Numbered from the stretch's first letter, positions 1-5,732 are shown. The stretch is 5,763 bases of DNA from Pyrinomonadaceae bacterium (GCA_013813825.1 JACCRA010000415.1:1-5763); one strand, 5' to 3'. Numbers and translations: made by a program. The notes: a model not told the origin generated them from the letters alone.

Positions 1-203
1 GCCTCGCTCAACTCCTCCTTCAGGCGGGCGATCTGACTTTTAAGCCGTCCGATCTCCTCCGATAAGCCCTCAATAGTGCGCTGCTGTTGGTCCGGGTCGG
101 GCGGGCCGTAGATGGCCTGTGTGCCGAGAGCCTGCTCAAAGAGGCGAATGACGGCCGCCGGGCCACGTAGATAAGTCTGGTAAATCTCGTAGGAGGTCGG
201 CAT
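1..203 (-). CDS. IS66-like transposase, N-terminal fragment (runs off left edge)
   Basis: Reading leftward from ATG at 203-201, 67 codons stay open to the window edge. The peptide begins MPTSYEIYQTY, then LRGPAAVIRLFEQ (residues 12-24), then a proline-rich link GPPDPDQQQ, then a heptad-like Leu/Ile/Glu/Lys stretch (about 45-67) that looks like a coiled coil. A short 'GP-A-V-LF' motif followed by a coiled coil is typical of the N-terminus of IS66-family (TnpC-type) transposases, in the DUF6444-like region ahead of the zinc-finger and DDE domains. A Shine-Dalgarno GGAAGGG lies 5 bases upstream of the ATG (complement of 209-215), which supports this start. The catalytic domain is outside the window, so intactness cannot be judged. 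Family assignment is by resemblance only; another coiled-coil protein is possible. Confidence 0.6.
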   Translation of the reverse strand, partial: MPTSYEIYQTYLRGPAAVIRLFEQALGTQAIYGPPDPDQQQRTIEGLSEEIGRLKSQIARLKEELSE

Positions 204-870
204 CACAACCCTTCCGGAGGAGGCATCGCGAGAGGAGACGGCTTATAGCCGACTGAAATGGCTGACAGGTGTCGCGTAAGTCGCTTTTTTACTGACTTTA
301 GTCGACCTCCTGAACAGACACCGTCAATATCTTTGTTCGTAAAATTTCCATTACCGGAATTACCTGACGTGACTGAAAACTACGTTGTTTATTTTACAGA
401 GTATTAAGGACCAACCCCTATGAAACACTTCAATTTTGAAGAGGCAGTTTGAAGGGTGGGCAAGACACAACTTCAGTCCAAGCGATAGATTTGACCATTC
501 GGGTCATTATTCATTATTTCAGTAAAATAAGTGCGAATCTAGATAAGAGTTCCATCTACATAGTGAAATATCTGCAAACGAAGCCGGCTATTCTAACTCG
601 ACTTAATCGGTTGCAGAGCAGAAGTTTGTGATCCACCTTGCTTCGCTCGGTTCCCTGTCCTAATTTAGCACCCTTCTTGGAGACGTACATCAGGAGGGGC
701 AAAAATTCTAAGTGTTCGAGCTATGAGTAGAAAACGTGCTTGTCAATTTTTACTTTGCGGTTATAACAGCTAATACCCACAAGTTAACTCCCTTTTAGGA
801 AGAATATTGGTCTTGCAGATGTAAATAAACTTTTATTCCAAGATTTATTTATGGTATAAGCCGTTGAATC
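204..870. other. Long AT-rich region without a recognisable gene
   Basis: About 670 bases lie between the divergently transcribed IS66-like gene and the ATPase. The first 100 bases are GC-richer and probably include the end of the insertion sequence. Short repeats occur here: GTCGC at 271-275 and 280-284, and GACTGAAA at 251-258 and 371-378. The rest is AT-rich. A ten-codon frame at 420-452 (MKHFNFEEAV) has a good ribosome-binding site (AAGGA at about 406-410) but stops at once; it could be the start of a lost gene. Frames further right, around 449-729, are broken by stops and match nothing I know. No tRNA, CRISPR or clear riboswitch was seen. Confidence 0.6.
852..860 (+). promoter_or_regulatory. 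Extended -10 promoter for the ATPase operon, possibly leaderless
   Basis: TGGTATAAG matches the extended -10 pattern TGnTATAAT with one mismatch at the last base. The expected start of transcription, about 7 bases beyond it, falls at about 866-868, only a few bases before the ATG at 871. No Shine-Dalgarno is visible between 861 and 870. No convincing -35 lies at the right distance, as is common for extended -10 promoters. The sequence therefore suggests a leaderless or nearly leaderless mRNA. Predicted by eye only. Confidence 0.45.
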
Positions 871-1695
871 ATGCCCAGAAAGGTTACCCCATTTTCGATC
901 TCACCAAATCCTGTTTCACTTTATTTGACTGATGCACTTGAGGCGTCGCTATTCAAAATCCGCTATTGCGTTGATTACAGGCAGGGTCTGACCGCTATTC
1001 TTGGTGACGTCGGGGTCGGGAAATCATCGATTGTTAGGTATGCGCATGCGGAGTTAGACGCGCGAGAAGATGTAACTTCTATTCTGATACCGACTCCTAA
1101 CTTTAAAACCGATTATGCGTTTATTCAGGCCATTTCTCAGGCTGTGGGGCTCTCCTCAAGGCGTAGTGTGCAGCAGCATGAACGTGAGCTTGAGTCATGG
1201 CTTGGCGAGCAATTTCTAGCGGATCGCGCGGTCGTTTTATTCGTGGACGAGGCACAAAAGTTGAGCACAAAGATGTTGGAGCTAGTGAGATCGTTTCTCA
1301 ACTTTGAAACGGATGAGACAAAGCTTATTCAGATCATCCTTGCGGGCCAATTAGAACTGAGAGATCGGCTGCAAACAAAGAAGATGCGGGCACTCTTCTC
1401 CCGTCTAATCGCTCCAACCGTTCTCAGTCCGATGTCGCCCGCAGAAGTTGAGAAGATGATCCAGCACCGTTGTGATTATTGGAAAGTGCCTAATCCCTTC
1501 CCTGCCGATGCCATGTGCCGTATTTATCTTCTCTCGGGTGGCATTCCCCGCGATGTATTGCGCATCTGCGGCACGGCTCACCAGATGCTGCAACTGATAG
1601 GGATTAAAGAATCCTCGCCTGAGGTCATTGATCAGGCATTTCAAGAATTACAACTGAAAGATGCTCATGAAATTGCGGAGGAAGTTACCGTATGA
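871..1695 (+). CDS. ExeA/TniB-like AAA+ ATPase
   Basis: A 274-residue soluble protein. The N-terminus (PFSISPNPVSLYLTDA, 7-22) is the usual lead-in of ExeA-type ATPases. Walker A is GDVGVGKSS (45-53, Lys51). Walker B is VVLFVDEAQ (121-129, Asp126 and Glu127). A sensor-1-like ILAGQ follows at 156-160. FSRL (176-179) offers a candidate arginine finger, and GGIPRDVLRIC (223-233) is the sensor-2 region. All ATPase motifs look intact. This family includes ExeA of secretion systems and the transposition regulators TniB and TnsC. There is no membrane segment or peptidoglycan-binding domain, so a DNA-linked role (transposition regulator, or a DnaC-like loader) is more likely than secretion. The next gene overlaps it by 4 bases, so the products probably act together. 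No DDE transposase of the TniA/TnsB/IstA type is visible. The family call is firm; the role is inferred. Confidence 0.85.
   Translation: MPRKVTPFSISPNPVSLYLTDALEASLFKIRYCVDYRQGLTAILGDVGVGKSSIVRYAHAELDAREDVTSILIPTPNFKTDYAFIQAISQAVGLSSRRSVQQHERELESWLGEQFLADRAVVLFVDEAQKLSTKMLELVRSFLNFETDETKLIQIILAGQLELRDRLQTKKMRALFSRLIAPTVLSPMSPAEVEKMIQHRCDYWKVPNPFPADAMCRIYLLSGGIPRDVLRICGTAHQMLQLIGIKESSPEVIDQAFQELQLKDAHEIAEEVTV
1677..1684 (+). promoter_or_regulatory. Ribosome-binding site inside the ATPase gene
   Basis: GGAGGAAG lies within the last codons of the ATPase gene, about 8-10 bases ahead of the ATG at 1692. Together with the ATGA stop/start overlap at 1692-1695, it fixes the start of the downstream gene and points to translational coupling. 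Confidence 0.75.
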
Positions 1696-2705
1696 GTGAA
1701 CCCGTGAAGATTTTGCCTATGGCTCAACTCTTACGGCTCGCCAAAGAGAAAGAGGCCAAGGAAAAAGCTGAACGCGAATCATCGCAAACTACCGAAGTAC
1801 CGCAGTACTCCAGTACCAATGTGTCCGCAAATCAAGTGACTAAAACTCAAGTAAATTTGAACAATGACGCGCAGACCACTACCGGAGTACCTCGGTACTC
1901 CGGTACTCCGGTAATACCACGAGAAAAATTTTATAAGAAAGCTAATGATGTAGCAGATCACATAGATCGGACTCTAACCCCTGCCGAGAGCAAAGTATTC
2001 GAACAACTTATCAGGTTGTCGATTGGCTTCAATAAAGTGGCGTGCCGTGTTCGGGTATCTGTCTTGATGGAACGGACTGGCTACAATTCGGATAAGACGG
2101 TGCGTGCCGCGCTCCGGGGTTTAGAGCTAAAAGGAAGAATAGAGCGGCTCTCGACTAGAAATAGTCCTCTTGGAGATGAGTATAAGATATTGGCCTACTC
2201 GCGGAGTACCGGAGTACCGGAGTACCGGAGTACCGGAGTAGAAAATACTGCGGTACTGGGGTCAAATGTTACCGGACAATTAAATACAGATTTTAAAGAT
2301 CAAAAGATCGATGATGAGGCTTTCGCCGAATTGGTCGCAGCCCTTAAGCAGACAACATTTGAACTAACAGGGAAACAGTCGACGTCAACAGACGCCACAA
2401 AGTGGAGGGAACTGGCTGAAGTTCTCATCGCGGAACTACACATCGCCGCCGGGCGCACGACCGTTTCTAATGTGCCAGCGTTCCTAGCTGAACACCTACG
2501 CAGGCGCTTGTGGAAGACGGATAAGAAACAGGCCCAAGCCGAAGGCAAGGAATTACCGGATCAGAAGATCTGGACGTCCCGGGAGAAACCCATTGACTGC
2601 CCTGACTGTAATGGAAGCGGCTGGTGGTACCCGAACGGACCAGATAAGGGTGTTGCCAAATGCAGCCATACGAAACTAGGCGCGCCTACTCCAGCAGGAG
2701 AATGA
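1692..2705 (+). CDS. Winged-helix protein with Cys/His cluster and embedded GTAC repeats
   Basis: A 337-residue protein. Residues 12-30 form a short charged helix rich in Lys, Glu and Ala. Residues 31-80 are low-complexity. A winged-helix domain spans about 86-167, with a probable recognition helix at 133-149 (SDKTVRAALRGLELKGR) and a wing at 150-167. Residues 170-205 are another linker, 207-280 are helical, and a C-terminal cluster CPDC-x17-CSH (Cys303, Cys306, Cys324, His326) could bind zinc. Similar Cys clusters occur in phage and plasmid replication proteins. Both linkers carry the motif VPxYxxT (36-42, 66-72, 175-181), encoded by three DNA repeat arrays. The domain layout suggests a DNA-binding initiator or adaptor working with the overlapping ATPase gene. 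I do not recognise a named family; a regulator or a transposition accessory protein remains possible. Confidence 0.8.
   Translation: MSEPVKILPMAQLLRLAKEKEAKEKAERESSQTTEVPQYSSTNVSANQVTKTQVNLNNDAQTTTGVPRYSGTPVIPREKFYKKANDVADHIDRTLTPAESKVFEQLIRLSIGFNKVACRVRVSVLMERTGYNSDKTVRAALRGLELKGRIERLSTRNSPLGDEYKILAYSRSTGVPEYRSTGVENTAVLGSNVTGQLNTDFKDQKIDDEAFAELVAALKQTTFELTGKQSTSTDATKWRELAEVLIAELHIAAGRTTVSNVPAFLAEHLRRRLWKTDKKQAQAEGKELPDQKIWTSREKPIDCPDCNGSGWWYPNGPDKGVAKCSHTKLGAPTPAGE
1791..1822 (+). repeat. GTAC-phased 8-bp repeat, array A (degenerate)
   Basis: Four consecutive 8-bp units: ACCGAAGT, ACCGCAGT, ACTCCAGT, ACCAATGT. GTAC falls at 1797, 1805 and 1813, exactly 8 bases apart. The four bases between GTAC sites vary (CGCA, TCCA), whereas GTAC itself is kept. 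The array lies in codons of the first linker of the winged-helix gene (VPQYSSTN) and is the most diverged of the three. Confidence 0.75.
1881..1912 (+). repeat. GTAC-phased 8-bp repeat, array B (mostly inverted orientation)
   Basis: Units are ACCGGAGT, ACCTCGGT, ACTCCGGT, ACTCCGGT. GTAC falls at 1887, 1895 and 1903, and a fourth in-phase site is GTAA at 1911. ACTCCGGT is the exact reverse complement of ACCGGAGT, so the unit changes orientation inside the array without losing the 8-bp phase. It encodes VPRYSGTP. Confidence 0.85.
2202..2239 (+). repeat. GTAC-phased 8-bp repeat, array C (perfect tandem)
   Basis: A partial unit (CGGAGT, 2202-2207) is followed by four perfect copies of ACCGGAGT (2208-2239). 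GTAC falls at 2206, 2214, 2222 and 2230. Three units make 24 bases, or eight codons, giving the peptide repeat RSTGVPEY. This is the cleanest array. It lies just after the winged-helix coding segment and is complementary over 21 bases to array B (1893-1913 against 2207-2227). Confidence 0.9.
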
Positions 2706-2817
2706 CTCAAAAATTGGTCTCGCAAAATGAGCTGACAATAACTTCGTAATGAGGTGAGAATTATTCTTCGCGCAAGGACTTCGGCATGCCTCACACAGAT
2801 CAAATCCTTCAAACCCC

Positions 2818-2837
2818 CACCTCCTGCCGAAGAGGTG
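2818..2837 (+). promoter_or_regulatory. Small hairpin over a ribosome-binding site
   Basis: CACCTC (2818-2823) and GAGGTG (2832-2837) form a perfect 6-bp stem with an 8-base loop. The right arm is also the only plausible Shine-Dalgarno for the TTG start at 2845. The hairpin could have limited translation of the restriction-modification gene when it was whole. A 6-bp stem can occur by chance. Confidence 0.3.
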
Positions 2838-2844
2838 TCGAATC

Positions 2845-3166
2845 TTGAGCGTCTTCAGGGAAGTTCACGATCTCATCGAACGCTTCGACCGGCACGTCTC
2901 GGCCTACCGCTCCGGCCACTACAACGAGACCCAACTCCGCCGCGAGTGCCTCGATTCGTTCTTCGAGGCACTCGGCTGGGACATTAATAAACGGCAGGGT
3001 CACGCCGGAAGCTTACAAGGACGTCTGAAGATGAAGGCGAAGACCTCCGCCGACAGGACGATGATCCAGCGGCAGAATCAACGCGACGGATCGGTAGGTC
3101 GACCGGCTCGTCTACGAGTTGTATGACATGACGGAGAAGGAGATTAGGGTAGTAGGGGAACGGTCA
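2845..3166 (+). pseudogene. Eco57I-like type IIG restriction-modification gene, internally deleted remnant
   Basis: The start (TTG at 2845, with GAGGTG 7 bases upstream) gives IERFDRHVSAYRSGHYNETQLRREC, then LDSFFEALGWDINKRQG. This is characteristic of the N-terminus of Eco57I-type fused endonuclease-methylases. After residue 53 the family's HAEAYKDV continues only in another frame, because of one extra G near 3007-3008, and a stop follows at 3026. The sequence then jumps to the family's C-terminal signature: TMIQRQ in one frame, INATDR after a one-base slip near 3076, a TAG at 3095-3097 where Gln is expected, then VDRLVYELYDMTEKEIRVV. The PD-(D/E)XK, methylase and most target-recognition regions are missing. 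The intact gene would be around 3 kb, so most of it is gone. Not functional. Confidence 0.8.
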
Positions 3167-3223
3167 GTAACTCCTAGCGGCGGTGCTCGCCATCACGGTC
3201 AACACTGTAACGGGATTCAATCG

Positions 3224-4288
3224 ATGGACTATGTAAACTGGGTCGGGCGGGTCTTAGAGAAGATCGTCGAAGAGGGCCGCACGTCAGCACAGACAGGAGG
3301 CTTTGGCCTTAACGTATACGACATAGCGAAGGCTGTCCACGGCCCCGGCGCGACCAACAGCCAGACGATAGGACTGAATCGCCTCTTCGCGGAAATGAAG
3401 GACGCGGGGCTGTTGCTCGAGACGAACTCCGACGTCTTTTACAAGCCCTCCTACACCGGCCGCTCCATCTTAAAAGACCCCGTACCCTACTGGCAGGCAG
3501 TCTGCGAGGAAAAGCTGGAGTCAGACCAAGGAGAGTTACTGCACCTCGTCAATCGCCTGAGCCCGCGTGTCTCTGGCGACAACATTACTCTGGATTGGGT
3601 GGAGCTAACCCAGCTACTAGCCGACCTTGACTGGCCCGACAAGGACGAGCGGCTGCGGACGGTAGGCAGGGAACTAGGCGGGCGAGGTCTTGCCAAGTGT
3701 CTCTGCTTGGGGAGCCTCCAACTCAAGGCCTCATATCAAGGGCTAGTGTGGGAGACGCGGCGCGGCTTCACGTTGGAGGCGAAGTTTATCGACGGCCTCG
3801 TCGCGGAGTGGGAGACGACGAGCGTCGAGTTCAAGCGCGAGCTTTCCCTCAACCCCGCCGACCGCCAGGCCAAGTTCGTGAAAGACCTGCTCGGCCTGGC
3901 GAACACGCAAGCGAGCGGTCGCAGATGGATGGTCGTCGGCTTCAGTGAGAAGACCCGCGCCTATCACGGCCCTCCCGATCACAAGGTGAGCCAGAACCGG
4001 ATCGAGCAAATACTTTCGCCGTACACGACGCCGAACGTAGAGGTGAGGTATGAGGTCGTTGATTATCGAGCGGGCAAGGTGGGTAAACTCGAAGTGCTGC
4101 GCGACGCGAGGAAACTGCCGTACCGGGTGGCGAAATCAGTTGGAGACAAGAAGCGCATCGAGGAGGGGCAGGTCTTTGTCAGGCATGGCTCACAAACCGA
4201 GGCCCCGACACCGGCAGAGTTGCAGGCCATCGTGGAAGAGGGCGAGAGGGCGAGATTACATTTAGAGGCCGATAGGACTTCACTATAA
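3224..4288 (+). CDS. AlbA_2 (Schlafen-like) domain protein
   Basis: From ATG 3224 this encodes 354 residues. Residues 1-190 are helical, probably winged-helix-like modules. Residues 198-325 form an AlbA_2 (divergent AAA-4/Schlafen) domain: TTSVEFKRELSLN (198-210, with the usual E-F-K), FVKDLLGLANTQ with GRRWMVVGF behind it, HKVSQNRIEQILSPYTTPN, a V-E-V strand, and the closing QVFVRHGSQTEAPTPAE (316-332). The domain is found in regulators and nucleic-acid-binding or nuclease proteins, some of them in phage defence. The frame stays open upstream to a TTG at 3119, but those codons read YDMTEKEIRVV, the tail of the dead restriction-modification gene. The protein therefore most likely starts at 3224, although only a weak ribosome-binding site is seen there. 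No ATPase or helicase domain is attached. Confidence 0.75.
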   Translation: MDYVNWVGRVLEKIVEEGRTSAQTGGFGLNVYDIAKAVHGPGATNSQTIGLNRLFAEMKDAGLLLETNSDVFYKPSYTGRSILKDPVPYWQAVCEEKLESDQGELLHLVNRLSPRVSGDNITLDWVELTQLLADLDWPDKDERLRTVGRELGGRGLAKCLCLGSLQLKASYQGLVWETRRGFTLEAKFIDGLVAEWETTSVEFKRELSLNPADRQAKFVKDLLGLANTQASGRRWMVVGFSEKTRAYHGPPDHKVSQNRIEQILSPYTTPNVEVRYEVVDYRAGKVGKLEVLRDARKLPYRVAKSVGDKKRIEEGQVFVRHGSQTEAPTPAELQAIVEEGERARLHLEADRTSL

Positions 4289-4318
4289 CTGCTGTGGCCC
4301 TTACCCCCCGGCACACGA

Positions 4319-4657
4319 ATGGGTCGCTACGAAATCCGCTCGCAGATCGGCGCGGGCGGGATGCGTGAAGTCTATCTGGCACGCGACACGACCGAGCTTG
4401 AGCGCAAGGTCGCCGTCAAGGTGCTCCCATCTGACATGGCCGCCGACCCGGAGCGGTGGCGCGCGTGGGCGACGCTCGAACAAATCATCTTTGACGCTCC
4501 GTTGCTGGAGACCGAGGCGCGGCTCGCCGAATACGAAGCGAAAGCGACGGCAGAAGCGGCGGAGAAAGAGCGCCAGGAAGCCGAGCGGCAAGAGCGCCAG
4601 CAGCGAATGTCCTCAACGAGCGCGAACCGTCCGCCACCGTCCGGCCGTTGGGAATGA
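4319..4657 (+). pseudogene. Truncated Ser/Thr protein kinase fused to a coiled-coil tail
   Basis: The first 47 or so residues are the start of a Pkn-type (Hanks) kinase: GRYEIRSQIGAGGM, EVYLARDT, VAVKVLPSDMAADPER. The nucleotide-binding lysine (VAVK) is present, but the glycine-rich loop reads GAGGMREV, with Arg where the family has Gly. The upstream codons (4304-4318, PPGTR) are also typical of kinases, yet have no start codon. At residue 48 the similarity stops. The rest (about 65 residues) is a Glu/Ala/Arg-rich coiled coil ending NRPPPSGRWE and has none of the later kinase motifs (HRD, DFG, APE). Catalysis is impossible. A deletion has probably joined a kinase start to the end of another gene, in frame by chance. 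Whether the 112-residue chimera is made is unknown. Confidence 0.65.
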
Positions 4658-4771
4658 AAGCTTTTGAAAGGTTTTGCAATACGTGGGGAAATAAAGAGCC
4701 TTCAACGGCAAGGGCAAACGGGGTATCTGAGCCTCAGCGGGGCAAGATCAACTTTCAGGGATCGCACGAGC

Positions 4772-4779
4772 AAAGGTGG
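4772..4779 (+). promoter_or_regulatory. Ribosome-binding site that decides the TOPRIM gene start
   Basis: AAAGGTGG lies 5-6 bases ahead of ATG 4785. An in-frame GTG at 4776 sits inside this site and so is an unlikely start. The nine bases GCAAAGGTG (4770-4778) recur ahead of the next gene at 5717-5725. Confidence 0.7.
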
Positions 4780-4784
4780 CACCA

Positions 4785-5705
4785 ATGCCTCACATCAAGT
4801 ACGAAGAGAAGACCTTCCGTGCAACCACGCTGGCCTTAGTCAAGACCGTTAATCAGATCGTCGAAGAGTACCGCGTGCAAGGCTACGACCTGACGCTGCG
4901 CCAAGTTTACTATCAGTGCGTGAGCCGCGACATCATCCCAAACAATGAGAAGAGTTACGACAAATTAGGCCGCATTGTCGGCGACGCGCGCATGGCTGGT
5001 TTGATCGATTGGAAGGCTATTGTTGACCGCACCCGCGCCCTCCGCGGTAATACCCATTGGCGAGCGCCCGCCGAAATCATGTCCGCTGCTGCTAAGAGTT
5101 TTGCCGTTGATAAGTGGAGCAAGGAATACGGGCAGGACTTTCGTCCCGAGGTGTGGGTCGAGAAGGATGCGCTGGTCGGCGTCGTGGGGCGGGTTTGTGA
5201 AGAGCTGGATGTCAACTATTTCTCATGTCGCGGTTATACTTCGCTCTCTGAGATGTGGACGGCGAGCCAGCGTCTGCTGAAGTACAGAGGGCAAGGGCAG
5301 ACGCCCTTTGTGATCCATCTCGGCGATCATGATCCGTCAGGCATGGACATGAGCCGGGACATTACAGACCGGCTGGAAGTCTTCACCCGGCGCAGCTTGG
5401 AATTTGAACGTCTTGCGTTGAACACCGAGCAGGTTCAGCAATACAACCCGCCCCCGAATCCGGCAAAACTCTCTGACTCGCGCGCCACCGGCTATATCGC
5501 CCGCTTCGGCTACGAATCGTGGGAATTGGATGCCCTTAATCCACAAGTTATCGCTGATCTGATTCGTCGCGCGGTGGTTTCCTGCCGTCATGACGAAGCA
5601 TGGGAGCAAGCCGTGAAATATGAAAAGGGGCATATCAAAGAATTGACAGCAGCAGCTAAGCATTGGCAAACACACGTTGTGCCGGCAATTAGAGGCTTAA
5701 AGTGA
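4785..5705 (+). CDS. Spo11/topoisomerase VI A-like protein (Topo mini-A type)
   Basis: A 306-residue protein. A winged-helix region (about 10-95) contains TLRQVYYQ (37-44). This matches the spot in Spo11 and topoisomerase VI subunit A where the catalytic tyrosine sits in an R-x-x-Y-Y setting (Tyr42 or Tyr43 here). A TOPRIM domain follows: VWVEKDAL (123-130, metal-binding Glu126), RGYTS (149-153), and HLGDHDPSGMD (178-188, Asp181 and Asp183 as the DxD pair). A helical C-terminus ends near residue 306. Order and spacing agree with topoisomerase VI A, which normally cuts DNA with a GHKL-ATPase B subunit. No B subunit is seen here. Stand-alone A-like proteins, called Topo mini-A, are described from phages and other mobile elements, and the length fits. 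TOPRIM is clear; the Spo11-like assignment is strong by motif; activity and substrate are unknown. Confidence 0.8.
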   Translation: MPHIKYEEKTFRATTLALVKTVNQIVEEYRVQGYDLTLRQVYYQCVSRDIIPNNEKSYDKLGRIVGDARMAGLIDWKAIVDRTRALRGNTHWRAPAEIMSAAAKSFAVDKWSKEYGQDFRPEVWVEKDALVGVVGRVCEELDVNYFSCRGYTSLSEMWTASQRLLKYRGQGQTPFVIHLGDHDPSGMDMSRDITDRLEVFTRRSLEFERLALNTEQVQQYNPPPNPAKLSDSRATGYIARFGYESWELDALNPQVIADLIRRAVVSCRHDEAWEQAVKYEKGHIKELTAAAKHWQTHVVPAIRGLK

Positions 5706-5732
5706 GCGGGGCAACTGCAAAGGTGTAGCACA

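Noticed and set aside
449..631. 60-codon open frame with a TTG start
   Set aside because: The start has a poor ribosome-binding site, the peptide resembles nothing I know, and the length is expected by chance in AT-rich DNA. The same frame reopens after the stop to 729 without recognisable similarity.
1791..2239. CRISPR-like reading of the repeat arrays
   Set aside because: Units are 8 bases, contiguous and without spacers, and they lie inside a coding frame. A CRISPR array needs longer repeats separated by unique spacers.
2300..2548. Minus-strand frame of 82 codons inside the winged-helix gene
   Set aside because: It lies wholly opposite a well-supported gene and is rich in Ser, Ala and Cys, as antisense shadows often are. 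It has no supporting motif.
2730..2768. Imperfect inverted repeat (AATAACTTC / GAATTATT) as a terminator
   Set aside because: The stem is AT-rich and mismatched, and no T-run follows, so it is not a convincing intrinsic terminator.
4301..4591. Minus-strand frame of 96 codons opposite the kinase remnant
   Set aside because: The sense strand shows clear kinase motifs, and the antisense peptide is Arg/Phe-rich with no domain.
4664..4695. TTGAAA ... AATAAA as a promoter for the TOPRIM gene
   Set aside because: The spacing is about 20 bases and the -10 match is poor, which is not enough to call it.
4664..4852. Short frames between the kinase remnant and the TOPRIM gene (4648-4839 and 4664-4852)
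   Set aside because: Both run into the TOPRIM coding sequence in other frames and match nothing. The strong ribosome-binding site at 4772 serves ATG 4785.
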